Translations under genes and position numbers: made by a program
Origin: Caulobacteraceae bacterium
Lineage (GTDB): Bacteria; Pseudomonadota; Alphaproteobacteria; Caulobacterales; Caulobacteraceae
Direction: 5' to 3'
Length of the DNA: 48,045 nt
Assembly (NCBI GenBank): GCA_947452365.1
Contig: CANGCO010000011.1
Coordinates: 1-48,045, forward strand
The notes under the pieces: model-generated
What the model was told of the DNA's origin: nothing
The model's input: only the letters and a program-made list of their open reading frames with translations
Databases searched by the model: none
Part shown: piece by piece, positions 17,756 to 27,039 of the stretch
How the letters are laid out: each line of letters opens with the position of its first letter
Position numbering within the stretch: position 1 is the stretch's first letter

Positions 17756-18640
17756 ATGTCTCACCCTCAGTTTCACGGCGCCATTACGGCCTTGGTTACA
17801 CCCTTTCAAAATGGACAGGTGGATGAGGACGCTTTTGTCGCTCTGGTCGAGCGTCAGATCGCAGAAGGAATCCATGGGCTTGTGCCCGTTGGCACCACGG
17901 GCGAGACCGCAACCTTGTCGCATGACGAGCATCGCCGGGTCGTGTCCTTGTGCCTAAAGACCGTGGCCGGCCGGGTCCCGGTGATTGCCGGTTGCGGCTC
18001 CAATGCCACGGCAGAATCCATTGAACTGGCCAAGTTTGCCAAGGCGGAAGGCGCCGATGCGGCCCTGGTGGTCACGCCCTATTATAACCGTCCGAGCCAA
18101 GAGGGACTTTATCGGCACTATGAGGCGATCAATAATGCCGTCCAATTGCCTGTTGTGATTTATAATGTGCCAAGCCGGACCAGCGTTGATATCAGTAATG
18201 AGACGGTGGCGCGCCTGGCTAATCTGCCCAATATTGTTGGGATCAAGGATGCGACCGGCGACCTGGCCCGCGCCAGCCTGATGCGGCTAGCTTGCGGCGA
18301 AGGATTTATCATGCTGTCGGGCGATGACCCATCGGCGCTAGGCTATGTTGCGCATGGCGGGCACGGTTGTATCTCGGTCACTGCCAATGTTGCGCCTAGC
18401 GCGGTTGCCAGCCTGTTTAACGCCCTAAAGGCCGCCGACTGGGCCAAGGCGCTTTATGTGCAAGATCGTCTGATCCAGTTGCACAAGGCCTTATTCCTCG
18501 ATGCCTCGCCGTCCCCGACCAAGTTTGCTCTGGCGCAGCTTGGGCTTTGTCAGCCTGATCTACGCCTTCCGATCGCGCCCTGCGCTGAAGCCGTGCAGCC
18601 CCTGATCCTTGAGGCCATGCGAGAAGCCGGAGTGATCTGA
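17756..18640 (+). CDS. dapA: 4-hydroxy-tetrahydrodipicolinate synthase
   Basis: A 294-residue class I aldolase that condenses pyruvate with aspartate semialdehyde, the first committed step to diaminopimelate and lysine. Key residues are present: Thr47-Thr48 in GTTGE, Tyr136 in YNVPSRT, Arg141 and the Schiff-base Lys164 in GIKDATG. The reading frame is open upstream to 17654, but the family N-terminus ([11 protein letters not shown]) starts at the ATG at 17756. That ATG has no clear ribosome site. It is followed after 2 bp by smpB and is divergent from the lytic transglycosylase gene, so wall precursor supply and wall cleavage sit side by side. Confidence 0.97.
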   Translation: MSHPQFHGAITALVTPFQNGQVDEDAFVALVERQIAEGIHGLVPVGTTGETATLSHDEHRRVVSLCLKTVAGRVPVIAGCGSNATAESIELAKFAKAEGADAALVVTPYYNRPSQEGLYRHYEAINNAVQLPVVIYNVPSRTSVDISNETVARLANLPNIVGIKDATGDLARASLMRLACGEGFIMLSGDDPSALGYVAHGGHGCISVTANVAPSAVASLFNALKAADWAKALYVQDRLIQLHKALFLDASPSPTKFALAQLGLCQPDLRLPIAPCAEAVQPLILEAMREAGVI

Positions 18641-18642
18641 GC

Positions 18643-19101
18643 ATGGCTTTTCACAAGCTGATTGCCGAAAATCGGCGCGCCAAATTTGACTATTTCCTCG
18701 AAGACGCGCTCGAGGCGGGTCTGTCCCTGACCGGGACCGAGGTTAAGGCCCTGCGCGAGGGGCGGGCCAATATTGCCGAGTCCTATGCCGCGATCGAGGG
18801 CCGCGAAATCGTGCTGGTCAATGCCTATATCCCTGAATATGGCCCAGCCAACCGGTTCAATCATGAGCCAAGGCGCCCGCGAAAACTCTTGCTGCATCGC
18901 CGCCAGATTGACCGGATGCTCGGGGCTGTGGGTCGCGACGGCCAGACCTTGATCCCTACGCGGCTGTATTTTAACGAAAAGGGCCGGGTGAAGCTGGAAT
19001 TGTGCCTGGCCAAGGGCAAGAAGCTGCACGACAAACGCGCCACCGAGGCCGACCGCGACTGGAAGCGCGAGCAGGGCCGCCTGATGCGCGATCGCGGCTA
19101 G
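18643..19101 (+). CDS. smpB: SsrA-binding protein SmpB
   Basis: A 152-residue RNA-binding protein of standard length. It has the family core: an early [19 protein letters not shown] and a C-terminal basic tail ([19 protein letters not shown]) that enters the ribosomal decoding centre. SmpB delivers tmRNA to stalled ribosomes in trans-translation. The gene follows dapA by 2 bp and is probably co-transcribed. Its stop overlaps the end of the convergent uracil-DNA glycosylase gene by 4 bp. No tmRNA gene is visible in the window. Confidence 0.97.
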   Translation: MAFHKLIAENRRAKFDYFLEDALEAGLSLTGTEVKALREGRANIAESYAAIEGREIVLVNAYIPEYGPANRFNHEPRRPRKLLLHRRQIDRMLGAVGRDGQTLIPTRLYFNEKGRVKLELCLAKGKKLHDKRATEADRDWKREQGRLMRDRG

Positions 19102-19736
19102 GCCTGCAGATAGGCCCTTGCTGCGAGGAAAACAGCCTCGAACATGGCGGGCGTGAGGCGGCCCGTATTGGTGTTCAGCCGCGAGCAGTGATAGGAATTG
19201 AACAGGCGATAGGGGCCAATCTGGCCTTGGCTACCATGACCCGGCGCGACCTCATTGGCCTTGGCACCGAGCGCCTTTAGCACATTTCGCCGCGACACAT
19301 CCCCAAGCGTGATGATCGCCTTGAGCCTGGGCAGGGCCGCGATCCGGGCTGCTAGGTGCGGGCGGCATGCGATTTCCTCGGCGGGCAGGGGCTTGTTGCC
19401 CGGCGGGGCGCAACGCACCGCATTGGTAATCATAATGTCCCGCAAGGCTAGGTCATCATGCCCATCGACCTGATATTGGCCGGTCGCAAAACCCGTCCGC
19501 AGCAGGGTTTGATAGAGCAATAGACCCGCATGGTCGCCGGTAAAGGGCCTGCCGGTCCGATTGGCCCCGGTCCGGCCCGGCGCTAGGCCCACCACTAATA
19601 GTCGCGCGCATGGGTCGCCAAACGACGGGGCGGGCCCATTGAACCAGTCCGGGTTTGCGGCAGCATTGTCTTGGCGATAGGCCACCAGCCTAGGGCACAG
19701 CGCGCAATCGCGGGCCGGTTCAGGGATGGCCGCCAT
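19098..19736 (-). CDS. Family 5 uracil-DNA glycosylase (UdgB type)
   Basis: About 212 residues. Motif 1 is [19 protein letters not shown], the characteristic form of family 5, and motif 3 is [13 protein letters not shown]. Four cysteines (CALC near the N-terminus, VRC and ACRP in the middle) would hold a 4Fe-4S cluster. It removes uracil, and in this family also hypoxanthine or other deaminated bases, from DNA to start base-excision repair. I give the ATG at 19736; a TTG three codons upstream is also possible. Neither has a strong ribosome site. It follows the NYN-domain gene closely and is probably co-transcribed with it. Confidence 0.92.
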   Translation of the reverse strand: MAAIPEPARDCALCPRLVAYRQDNAAANPDWFNGPAPSFGDPCARLLVVGLAPGRTGANRTGRPFTGDHAGLLLYQTLLRTGFATGQYQVDGHDDLALRDIMITNAVRCAPPGNKPLPAEEIACRPHLAARIAALPRLKAIITLGDVSRRNVLKALGAKANEVAPGHGSQGQIGPYRLFNSYHCSRLNTNTGRLTPAMFEAVFLAARAYLQA

Positions 19737-19756
19737 TTCAGGCAAGGTCAGCGCGA

Positions 19757-20362
19757 CTAGAAGTCGTCGCCGTCATCACCGTTCTGATCAAGACCCGCGG
19801 CCTCGTCCTGCATAAAGCGCGGCGAGGGCGACTGGCGCGGACGGCCGATAATATTCGACAAATCGGCCAGATCGACAAAGGAGTCGGCCTGCCTACGCAG
19901 ATCGTCTGAGGCCATGGGCGGCTGCGACTTGACCGTCGAGACCACGGTCACCCGCACGCCCCTTTGCTGAACAGACTCGATCACGCGGCGGAAGTCGCCA
20001 TCGCCGGAAAATAGCACCAGATGATCGGCCTTGGTCGCGATTTCCATCATATCGACCGCGATCTCGATATCCATATCGCCGCGAATACGCTTGCGCCCCA
20101 TGGCATCGGTAAATTCGCGTGCCGACTTGGTGACGACTGCAAAGCCATTATAGTCAAGCCAGTCGACCAAGGGGCGGATGGGGGAATAATCCTGATCCTC
20201 GACCAGGGTGGTGTAATAATAGGCCCGGATCAGGATGCCGCGCTTGCGAAATTCATCAAGCAGCTTCTTGTAATCTATATCGAAATTCAGGCCTTTGGCA
20301 GCAGAATACAGGTTTGCGCCATCTATGAACAAGGCGATCTTGTCGGTAGGGTAGAAGGTCAT
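19757..20362 (-). CDS. NYN (PIN-like) domain protein, LabA/DUF88 family
   Basis: A 201-residue protein with an N-terminal NYN domain, a PIN-like nuclease fold. Acidic residues expected at the metal site are present: Asp14 in FIDGANLY, the GDMDIEIAVDMM segment and FSGDGDF. The C-terminal 40 residues are Pro/Asp-rich and probably disordered. Relatives are thought to process RNA, but few are characterised, and those in alphaproteobacteria are simply called NYN-domain proteins. An AAGGA site lies about 10 bases before the ATG. It is divergent from folK across 33 AT-rich bases and precedes the uracil-DNA glycosylase. Confidence 0.88.
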   Translation of the reverse strand: MTFYPTDKIALFIDGANLYSAAKGLNFDIDYKKLLDEFRKRGILIRAYYYTTLVEDQDYSPIRPLVDWLDYNGFAVVTKSAREFTDAMGRKRIRGDMDIEIAVDMMEIATKADHLVLFSGDGDFRRVIESVQQRGVRVTVVSTVKSQPPMASDDLRRQADSFVDLADLSNIIGRPRQSPSPRFMQDEAAGLDQNGDDGDDF

Positions 20363-20395
20363 ATCCGGGCAATCCTTTTGTTTAAGAATAATTCA

Positions 20396-20899
20396 ATGAA
20401 GAATGATTTTTCAGTCATTATCGCTTTGGGCAGCAATCTAGGATATCAGACGCTATCGTCAAAAGATGTCCTAGAGGCGGCTTTACGCACTCTATTTAAA
20501 CGGGGAATTTCGCAAGTCAATCGGTCATCTTGGTGGCGGTCCAACGCCTGGCCCGATCCTTCCCAGCCCTCGTTTTTCAATGGTGTGGTCATGGCAAGAA
20601 CGACCCTAGAACCCCTAGAAGTCATGAGCCTTTTACTGGATATTGAGGCGCAATTTGGGCGCGAGCGAAGCGCTGCCAATGCGCCTAGGCCGCTCGATCT
20701 AGACCTAATTGCATATGAAGACTGGATCTTGGACCTGCCCGGCCTTGTCCTGCCGCATCCAAGGGCCGCCGAGCGACGGTTTGTTATGGGGCCATTGGCG
20801 CAGATCGCGCCGGACTGGATGCATCCAGGATTGAACCAGACCGCGCTTTTCCTGTCAAAACATGCCTCGGTCGGTCAAGATGCCGCGCCAGAGGCTTAA
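20396..20899 (+). CDS. folK: 2-amino-4-hydroxy-6-hydroxymethyldihydropteridine diphosphokinase
   Basis: A 167-residue enzyme that transfers pyrophosphate from ATP to 6-hydroxymethyl-dihydropterin in folate synthesis. The N-terminal ALGSNLG, central FNGVVMA, and the RPLDLDLIAYED and LPHPRAAERRFVM motifs are diagnostic of HPPK. I chose the ATG at 20396. The frame is open far upstream, but that part lies over the NYN gene on the other strand. No good ribosome site precedes it. The other folate genes (folB, folP) are not in the window. Confidence 0.94.
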   Translation: MKNDFSVIIALGSNLGYQTLSSKDVLEAALRTLFKRGISQVNRSSWWRSNAWPDPSQPSFFNGVVMARTTLEPLEVMSLLLDIEAQFGRERSAANAPRPLDLDLIAYEDWILDLPGLVLPHPRAAERRFVMGPLAQIAPDWMHPGLNQTALFLSKHASVGQDAAPEA

Positions 20900-20953
20900 T
20901 AGGCTTGAAGTTTACGTGTTCGCGGTTGCAAGATTGGGCATAAGCCTCTAGTT
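20889..20953. repeat. Long-range inverted repeat between folK and rpoZ
   Basis: AGAGGCTTA, overlapping the folK stop, can pair with TAAGCCTCT about 45 bases later, near 20940-20950. It could fold the folK tail and rpoZ leader together or mark the end of folK transcription. No T-run follows. This is only a weak structural observation. Confidence 0.3.
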
Positions 20954-20984
20954 TGTCAGGTTCTATTCCCGATCCGAGGACTCC

Positions 20985-21344
20985 ATGGCCCGCGTTACCG
21001 TTGAAGATTGCGTCGAAAAAGTTCCGAATCGCTTCAGCCTCGTGCTGCTGGCGGCGCATCGGGCCCGTGCCGTGTCTGCTGGCGCGCCCCTGCTGATCGA
21101 TCGCGATAATGACAAGAACCCGGTTGTGGCCTTGCGCGAAATTGCCGAGGACGTGGTCGATGCCGATACCTTGCGCGAGAGCTTGATCACTACGCTGCAA
21201 CGCGTTGATGAGCGCTCCGAAGCCGAGGAAGAGGCCGAGACCTTGGCCCTGCTGAGCGATCCTCAGCACATGCATATGAGTGAGCAAGAACTGGTTCGCG
21301 CCCTGCAAAGCGACCGCGACGGTGGCCAGGAGGAGCGGTACTGA
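20985..21344 (+). CDS. rpoZ: RNA polymerase omega subunit
   Basis: A 119-residue protein. The N-terminal [20 protein letters not shown] and the following HRAR segment are the conserved omega core that clamps the beta-prime C-terminus. The acidic tail after about residue 70 is typical of alphaproteobacteria. Omega also forms part of a ppGpp-binding site on polymerase in many proteobacteria, which fits its position directly before the ppGpp synthetase gene. A GAGG ribosome site precedes the ATG. Its last codons contain the AGGAGG-like sequence that may start the next gene. Confidence 0.97.
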   Translation: MARVTVEDCVEKVPNRFSLVLLAAHRARAVSAGAPLLIDRDNDKNPVVALREIAEDVVDADTLRESLITTLQRVDERSEAEEEAETLALLSDPQHMHMSEQELVRALQSDRDGGQEERY

Positions 21345-21418
21345 GCCCATCCGGCACAGACCTGCTCTCATCTCAGGCGGAGATACCCGCCGATCTTGTA
21401 AACGCGCCTCAAGGCCTT

Positions 21419-23638
21419 TTGCCCTTAGGGGCCCTCGAACAGGCCAGCCCGGTCAAGCCGCGGCCAAAAGTGTTGCGGCAATACGAACTCATTGAGCGGG
21501 TTCGTAGTTATGACCCGACCGCCGACGAGACCCTGCTAAACCGGGCCTATGTCTATGCTATGCGTATGCATGGCTCCCAGACCCGCGCTTCTGGCGATCC
21601 TTATTTTGCTCACCCGATCGAGGTGGCCGGGATATTGACCGATTACCGGCTCGATACAGCCACCATTGTCACAGCCCTCTTGCATGATGTCATAGAAGAC
21701 ACCCAGGCCACGCGTGACGAGATCAGCGGCCTGTTTGGCGAAGAGATTGCCGAGCTGGTCGAGGGTGTGACCAAGCTGTCGCGGCTGGAACTGGCCTCGG
21801 AGCACACCAAACAGGCCGAAAATCTGCGTAAATTCATCCTGGCCATTTCCAGGGATGTGCGGGTCTTAATGGTCAAACTGGCCGACCGTCTGCACAATAT
21901 GCGCACGCTGGGGTTTATCGCCAAGCCGGAAAAGCGCGAGCGCATTGCCCGAGAAACCCTCGATATCTACGCACCACTCGCTCGCTCGATTGGCTGTCAT
22001 CGGTTCTGTTCGGAGCTAGAAGAACTGGCGTTTGAGCATCTCAACCCGGTTGCCCGCGATGCCATTGTCTTGCGGCTTCAGACCCTGCGCCTGACTCAAG
22101 GCCCCGCTGTGGCTGTGGTTAGTGCCGAGATCGCCGCAAGGCTCAAGGCCGCCAATATCCCGGCCCGCGTGTTTGGCCGCGAAAAAAACCCCTTCTCGAT
22201 CTGGCGAAAACTACAGCGTAAATCTATCGGGTTTTCGCAATTATCCGATATTTATGCGTTTCGGGTAATCGTGGATAAGGAAGAGGATTGCTATCGTGCG
22301 CTCGGGGTTATTCACCGGGCCTGGCCGTCCGTGCCTGAGCGGTTCAAAGACTTTATCTCGACGCCTAAGCGCAATAATTACCGCTCCTTGCACACAACCG
22401 TGGTTGCGCCGCGCGGCATGCGCATCGAAATGCAGATCCGCACCGAGTCGATGGACCGCATTGCCGAAGAGGGCGTGGCGGCGCATTGGCGCTATAAGGA
22501 CCAGTCCTATGGCTTTGACGCGGCGGCGGCCGAGGCGGCGGGTGGGCGCGATCCGCTGGTCAATCTGCGCAACCTGGTTCAGCTCTTGGAACATGGCGGC
22601 GATGTCGATGAGCTGGTCGAGCATGCCAAGCTGGAAATGTTTCTTGACCAGGTGTTTGTATTTACGCCCAAGGGCCGCCTGATCAGCCTGCCGCGCGGGG
22701 CCATGCCACTGGATTTTGCCTATGCGGTCCATACCGATATTGGCGAGACCACATTGGGGGCCAAGATTAATGGCGAGCTTCGGCCCCTGCGCACCGCCCT
22801 GACCAATGGCGATGTGGTCGAGGTGATCCGGGGCACAAAGCCTGTCCTGCCGTCGGATTGGCGCTCCCTAACGGTCACGGGCCGGGCCCGCTCGGCCATT
22901 CGTCGCCATTTGCGCCAGGCGGAAAAAGATGAGTTCCTAAAGCTTGGCCGGACCAGTCTGGACCAGACCTTTGCCCGGGCTGGCAAGCTTAGGGCCGATG
23001 TGTCCTTGAGGCCTGCCCTCGACCGGTTCGCTATGGCCCATGAAGACGACCTCGTGGAATCGGTTGGGCGGGGCCGGATCACGGCCAACCAGGTGTTAGA
23101 AATCGTGTTTCCGGGTCTGAAAGATACAGAAAAAGCCGCGGCCTCGGCCAGCACCCCGATCGAGGGCGGCAAGGGGGCTCGGCTGTATGTGCGCGGCAGT
23201 GGCATCAGTGCCAATTCGGCGCTGAATTTCGCTGCCTGCTGCAGCCCAGTCCCGGGCGATCGCATTATTGGTATTATTGATCCCGATACGGAGGACTTGA
23301 CCGTACATACGATTGACTGCGCGCGTCTGGCCGAGTTTGAGGACAATGAGGACCTGTGGCGCGACCTTCAATGGACCGCCCAGGCCGAGCGCAATACGAT
23401 TTCTCATGCCCGCCTGCGCGCCACGATCAAGAATGCGCCAGGTGTTCTGGGTCAGGCCTGTACGATTATCGGTGAGGCGGGCGGCAATATTATCAATCTG
23501 CGCATGCATCACCGTCAGTCGGGCTATTTTGATGTCGATTTCGACATTGATGTGCGTGATGCGCGCCATATCACCCATATATCGGCAGCCTTGAGGGCCT
23601 GTCCCGAGGTCGATACGGTGGACCGGGCGCAGGACTAG
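21419..23638 (+). CDS. Bifunctional (p)ppGpp synthetase/hydrolase (Rel/SpoT)
   Basis: About 739 residues. An HD hydrolase domain (about 45-190, HDVIEDT at 89-95) is followed by a synthetase domain (about 230-370, with REKNPFSIWRK and SDIYAFRVIV), a TGS domain (about 410-470), a helical region and a C-terminal ACT domain. An intact HD motif and an intact synthetase domain mean it can both make and degrade the alarmone. In most alphaproteobacteria it is the only long Rel protein. The start is uncertain: TTG at 21419 has AAGG four bases ahead, and GTG at 21470 is possible. The frame is also open back to a CTG at 21341, which overlaps the rpoZ stop and has a strong AGGAG site. Confidence 0.96.
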   Translation: MPLGALEQASPVKPRPKVLRQYELIERVRSYDPTADETLLNRAYVYAMRMHGSQTRASGDPYFAHPIEVAGILTDYRLDTATIVTALLHDVIEDTQATRDEISGLFGEEIAELVEGVTKLSRLELASEHTKQAENLRKFILAISRDVRVLMVKLADRLHNMRTLGFIAKPEKRERIARETLDIYAPLARSIGCHRFCSELEELAFEHLNPVARDAIVLRLQTLRLTQGPAVAVVSAEIAARLKAANIPARVFGREKNPFSIWRKLQRKSIGFSQLSDIYAFRVIVDKEEDCYRALGVIHRAWPSVPERFKDFISTPKRNNYRSLHTTVVAPRGMRIEMQIRTESMDRIAEEGVAAHWRYKDQSYGFDAAAAEAAGGRDPLVNLRNLVQLLEHGGDVDELVEHAKLEMFLDQVFVFTPKGRLISLPRGAMPLDFAYAVHTDIGETTLGAKINGELRPLRTALTNGDVVEVIRGTKPVLPSDWRSLTVTGRARSAIRRHLRQAEKDEFLKLGRTSLDQTFARAGKLRADVSLRPALDRFAMAHEDDLVESVGRGRITANQVLEIVFPGLKDTEKAAASASTPIEGGKGARLYVRGSGISANSALNFAACCSPVPGDRIIGIIDPDTEDLTVHTIDCARLAEFEDNEDLWRDLQWTAQAERNTISHARLRATIKNAPGVLGQACTIIGEAGGNIINLRMHHRQSGYFDVDFDIDVRDARHITHISAALRACPEVDTVDRAQD

Positions 23639-23660
23639 CGCAATTTTCAGCGCCAATGGC

Positions 23661-23687
23661 TTGCGCCGGGGCCTGAGTCTGGCGCAA
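23661..23687 (+). repeat. Hairpin between rel and pyrE
   Basis: TTGCGCC (23661-23667) and GGCGCAA (23681-23687) form a 7-bp GC-rich inverted repeat with a 13-base loop. It lies after the rel stop and before the pyrE start. There is no T-run after it, so it is not a classical terminator. It could tune read-through into pyrE. Confidence 0.35.
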
Positions 23688-23718
23688 AACCGCCTTCAAA
23701 TCTTGATTGGACCAGCGC

Positions 23719-24303
23719 ATGAATACCGAAGATGTCATGGACGAGTTTCGCGCGGCAGGCGCCTTGCGTGAGGGCCATTTTGTCCTGTCGTCTGGCCTGC
23801 ACAGTCCGGTGTTCTTGCAAAAAAACCTGGTCTTTATGGAGGCAGCGCGCACGGAGCGGCTATGCAAGGCCTTGGCGGCCAAGATCCTTGCCGCCGTTGG
23901 CCCGGTCGATGTGGCGGTATCACCTGCCGTGGGCGGGATTATTCCGGGCTATGAGACGGCCCGGCATCTGGGCGTGCCATCCATGTATGTTGAGCGCGAA
24001 GGCGGGGCCTTCAAGCTGCGCCGCGGCTTTAGCCTAGAGCCTGGCCAGCGCGTGGTCATGGTCGAGGATATTGTCACGACCGGCCTTTCCTCGCGCGAAT
24101 GCATTGCGGCGATTCAGGAGGCGGGCGGCCATGTTGTGGCGGCGGCCTGTATTGTTGATCGCTCCGGCGGCAAGGCCGATGTTGGCGTGCCCCTGATCGC
24201 CTTGGCTAGCCTGGATGTCCCTGCCTATCCAGCCGATGCCCTGCCACCAGAACTGGCGGTTATTCCAACCACCGATCCCGGCAGCCGTAGGCTGGCCAAA
24301 TGA
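23719..24303 (+). CDS. pyrE: Orotate phosphoribosyltransferase
   Basis: A 194-residue enzyme that joins orotate to PRPP to form OMP in pyrimidine synthesis. The PRPP-binding motif is [11 protein letters not shown] near residues 115-125, and the [13 protein letters not shown] and YVEREGG segments are family hallmarks. I chose the ATG at 23719; the upstream TTG at 23707 is unlikely. The final codons overlap pdxJ (ATGA). It follows rel after 80 bp, a gap that contains a hairpin. Confidence 0.95.
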   Translation: MNTEDVMDEFRAAGALREGHFVLSSGLHSPVFLQKNLVFMEAARTERLCKALAAKILAAVGPVDVAVSPAVGGIIPGYETARHLGVPSMYVEREGGAFKLRRGFSLEPGQRVVMVEDIVTTGLSSRECIAAIQEAGGHVVAAACIVDRSGGKADVGVPLIALASLDVPAYPADALPPELAVIPTTDPGSRRLAK

Positions 24304-25058
24304 TCCCCCTAAGGCTTGGCGTCAATATTGATCACGTCGCCACCATCCGCAATGCGCGGGGCGGCGCGCGTCCTGATCCCGTACGCGCAGCAAGGCTGGC
24401 GCTCGAAGCCGGTGCTGACGGCATTACCGCGCACCTGCGCGAAGATCGTCGCCATATTGGCGATGCCGATATTGAGCACTTGTCGGCGCTTTGCCGCCAA
24501 TTGGGCAAGCCACTTAACTTTGAAATGGCTGTGACCGATGAGATGCGCGACATCGCCCTTCGCCACCGTCCCCATGCCGCCTGTCTGGTGCCCGAAAAGC
24601 GTGAAGAGCGCACCACCGAGGGCGGGCTGGATGTGGCGCGGGGCCATAATGCGGTTGCACCTGTGGTTCAGGCCCTGCGCGATGCGGGCGTGCGGGTATC
24701 CTTGTTTATAGAGCCCAGCATTGTTCAGATTTCGGTTGCCCAAGCGATTGGCGCCGAGGTGGTGGAACTGCATACGGGGGCCTATTGCGAGGCGGCGCAG
24801 CAGGGGCGCAAAGATGACGCCCAGCGTTTGCTAGAGGCCCTACAAATAGGGACCTTGGAGGCGCACGCGCGGGGCCTTGAGGTTCATGCCGGGCATGGGC
24901 TGGATTATGAAACGGTTGGACCGGTGGCCGCCATCCCCCAGATTGCCGAGTTAAATATCGGCCATTTCCTGATCGGCGAGGCGATTTTTGTTGGCCTTGA
25001 AGCGGCCATGGGTCGAATGCGGGCCTTGATGCAGGCAGCAAGGGGCGGGCAGGCATGA
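24300..25058 (+). CDS. pdxJ: Pyridoxine 5'-phosphate synthase
   Basis: A 252-residue TIM-barrel enzyme that condenses 1-deoxyxylulose 5-phosphate with 3-amino-2-oxopropyl phosphate to make pyridoxine phosphate. The N-terminal [17 protein letters not shown], the [13 protein letters not shown] segment and [15 protein letters not shown] are diagnostic. Length is normal for the family. It overlaps pyrE at the start and acpS at the end by 4 bp each, so translation of the three is coupled. The product supplies cofactor for PLP enzymes including hemA, glyA and the dehydratase in this window. Confidence 0.97.
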   Translation: MIPLRLGVNIDHVATIRNARGGARPDPVRAARLALEAGADGITAHLREDRRHIGDADIEHLSALCRQLGKPLNFEMAVTDEMRDIALRHRPHAACLVPEKREERTTEGGLDVARGHNAVAPVVQALRDAGVRVSLFIEPSIVQISVAQAIGAEVVELHTGAYCEAAQQGRKDDAQRLLEALQIGTLEAHARGLEVHAGHGLDYETVGPVAAIPQIAELNIGHFLIGEAIFVGLEAAMGRMRALMQAARGGQA

Positions 25059-25456
25059 TTATCGGCCTTGGCTCTGATCTTTGCGATATTCGCCGCATTC
25101 AGAACAGTCTTGACCGATTTGGCACCCGCTTTACCCAGCGCCTGTTTACTGAGATTGAGCGCGACCGCTCTGAGCGCAAACCCGATGCCGCCGCCAGCTA
25201 TGCCAAGCGCTTTGCCGCCAAGGAGGCCTGTTCCAAGGCCTTGGGCACAGGCTTTCGCCGCGGGGTGTTTTGGCGCGATATGGGCGTGGTTAACTTGCGC
25301 AGTGGTCAGCCGACTCTGGCCCTGACCGGCGGCGCGGCCGAGCGCCTTGCCGAGATGCTGCCAGGCGGCATGCGCGGCGTCATCCATCTGACCATGACCG
25401 ATGACCACCCCTATGCCCAGGCCTTTGTGATTATCGAGGCCCTGCCGATCGTTTGA
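25055..25456 (+). CDS. acpS: Holo-[acyl-carrier-protein] synthase
   Basis: A 133-residue 4'-phosphopantetheinyl transferase that activates acyl carrier protein. Family residues are seen in GLGSDLCDI at the N-terminus (Mg-binding Asp) and in the [18 protein letters not shown] motif, which holds the catalytic Glu and Lys. Usual length is 120-140 residues. It overlaps pdxJ by 4 bp and is followed by lepB after about 95 bp. The pairing pdxJ-acpS-lepB-rnc-era is a conserved proteobacterial order. Confidence 0.96.
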   Translation: MIIGLGSDLCDIRRIQNSLDRFGTRFTQRLFTEIERDRSERKPDAAASYAKRFAAKEACSKALGTGFRRGVFWRDMGVVNLRSGQPTLALTGGAAERLAEMLPGGMRGVIHLTMTDDHPYAQAFVIIEALPIV

Positions 25457-25551
25457 TGCTCTGTCGCTTCCCTTGCCCTCGCGGCGCGAAAGGTTTAGCA
25501 CCCACATCAGTTCAGGTCCCTAATCAGACCCCCCAAAAGAGATGGCCATTC

Positions 25552-26328
25552 ATGTCCGTGACCGACAAAACCGCTGCCGATGCCAAGGGCGCTGCCAGTA
25601 ATGAGCTTATGGAAATGCTAAAGACGGTGGGCGCGGCGCTTTTGATAGCGCTGGTGCTGCGCATCTTCCTGTTCCAGCCCTTCACCATTCCGTCGGCCTC
25701 TATGGAGCCCAATCTCTTGGAAGGCGATTACATTATCGTTTCCAAATACAGCTATGGCTATAGCCACCACTCCATCCCCTTTAGCCCGCCAATCTTTTCC
25801 GGGCGGATTTTTGAGCAAGCGCCGAAGCGGGGCGACATTATCGTGTTCAAGCTGCCGCGCGATAGCCACACCGACTATATTAAGCGCCTGATCGGCATGC
25901 CGGGCGACCGGGTGCAGGTGCGGGATGGGATTGTCTATATTAATGACAAGCCCCTGGTGCGGACCCGTGAGGGCGAGGTGGTGCTGGATATGGGCGGCGG
26001 CTTTGGTCAGCCCGCAACGCGCTATCGGGAGACCAATCCAGAAGGTCGCCAATATGTGACCTATGATTTTGGACCCATGGGCGATGTCGACAATACTGGC
26101 GTCTATGTCGTGCCTCAGGGCCAGTATTTCATGATGGGCGATAATCGCGATAATTCGCTCGATAGCCGCTATCCTGAAGAGGTCGGGGTTGGATTTGTGC
26201 CAGCCGAAAACCTAGTTGGCCGCGCCCAGATCATCCTTTTGTCCTGGAACCGGGGTGTGTCGATTTTCAAGCCCTGGACCTGGCTTACCCATGCGCGTCT
26301 GAGCCGCTTTGGCCATGTGCTGAAATAG
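25552..26328 (+). CDS. lepB: Signal peptidase I
   Basis: A 258-residue membrane protease that removes signal peptides from exported proteins. One membrane helix lies at about residues 24-42. The catalytic Ser50 is in PSASMEP and the general base Lys111 is in YIKRLIGMPGD. The later GDNRDNSLDSR box is also present. I chose the ATG at 25552; the open frame upstream to 25453 is not family-like. Its TAG stop is followed immediately by the rnc ATG. It has one N-terminal anchor rather than the two of the E. coli enzyme, as is common in alphaproteobacteria. Confidence 0.96.
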   Translation: MSVTDKTAADAKGAASNELMEMLKTVGAALLIALVLRIFLFQPFTIPSASMEPNLLEGDYIIVSKYSYGYSHHSIPFSPPIFSGRIFEQAPKRGDIIVFKLPRDSHTDYIKRLIGMPGDRVQVRDGIVYINDKPLVRTREGEVVLDMGGGFGQPATRYRETNPEGRQYVTYDFGPMGDVDNTGVYVVPQGQYFMMGDNRDNSLDSRYPEEVGVGFVPAENLVGRAQIILLSWNRGVSIFKPWTWLTHARLSRFGHVLK

Positions 26329-27039
26329 ATGAATGCACGCGCCGCTGCTGTAAACGATCTGGAAACACGACTGGGCTACCGGTTTGAGGATAAGGGTCTG
26401 CTGGAGCGGGCCTTGACCCATTCCAGCGCCGGGGATGGGTTGCGCAAGATTGTCCATAATGAGCGGCTGGAGTTTTTAGGCGACCGGGTGCTTGGGCTCT
26501 GTACCGCCCAGACCCTGATGGCCCAATTTCCAGAGGCGCGCGAAGGCGACCTATCCCAGCGCTATAATATGCTGGTTAATCGTCAGGCTTGCGCCCAGGC
26601 CGGGCGGCAAATGGGCCTTGGCCCTGCCTTGCGGTTGGCGGGCGGCGAGACCCGGCGCGGCGGGCGCGAACAGGACACCATATTGGCTGATGCCTGCGAG
26701 GCGATCTTGGCGGCGGTCTATCTCGATGGGGGACTGGAAGCGGCCAGGGCGGTGTTTTATCAATTTTGGGCCGACCAGATTGAGGCGCTTGGCCAGGCCG
26801 CCATGGGGCAGGTGGCCTTGAGCAATCCAAAATCGTTTCTGCAAGAATGGGCGGCGGCCGCCAAAAAGCCCATTCCCGTGTATAGTGTGGTTCATCGTAC
26901 CGGCCCTGACCATGCGCCGGTGTTTATTGTAGAGGTTCAGGTCCAGGGCCTGGACGCGGCGAGGGCGGAGGGCCGGTCTCGACAAGATGCTGAAAAAGCA
27001 GCGGCCAGCCTCGTGCTGGGCCGGGAAGGTTTGATATGA
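26329..27039 (+). CDS. rnc: Ribonuclease III
   Basis: A 236-residue double-strand-specific endonuclease for rRNA and mRNA processing. The catalytic motif NERLEFLGDRVL is near residues 43-54, and the second acidic site is DACEAILAAVYLDGG near 121-135. A double-stranded-RNA-binding domain occupies the last 75 residues (NPKSFLQEWA to the C-terminus). It begins directly after the lepB stop and overlaps era by 4 bp. The coupling of rnc and era is widely conserved and fits their joint role in 16S rRNA maturation. Confidence 0.97.
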   Translation: MNARAAAVNDLETRLGYRFEDKGLLERALTHSSAGDGLRKIVHNERLEFLGDRVLGLCTAQTLMAQFPEAREGDLSQRYNMLVNRQACAQAGRQMGLGPALRLAGGETRRGGREQDTILADACEAILAAVYLDGGLEAARAVFYQFWADQIEALGQAAMGQVALSNPKSFLQEWAAAAKKPIPVYSVVHRTGPDHAPVFIVEVQVQGLDAARAEGRSRQDAEKAAASLVLGREGLI

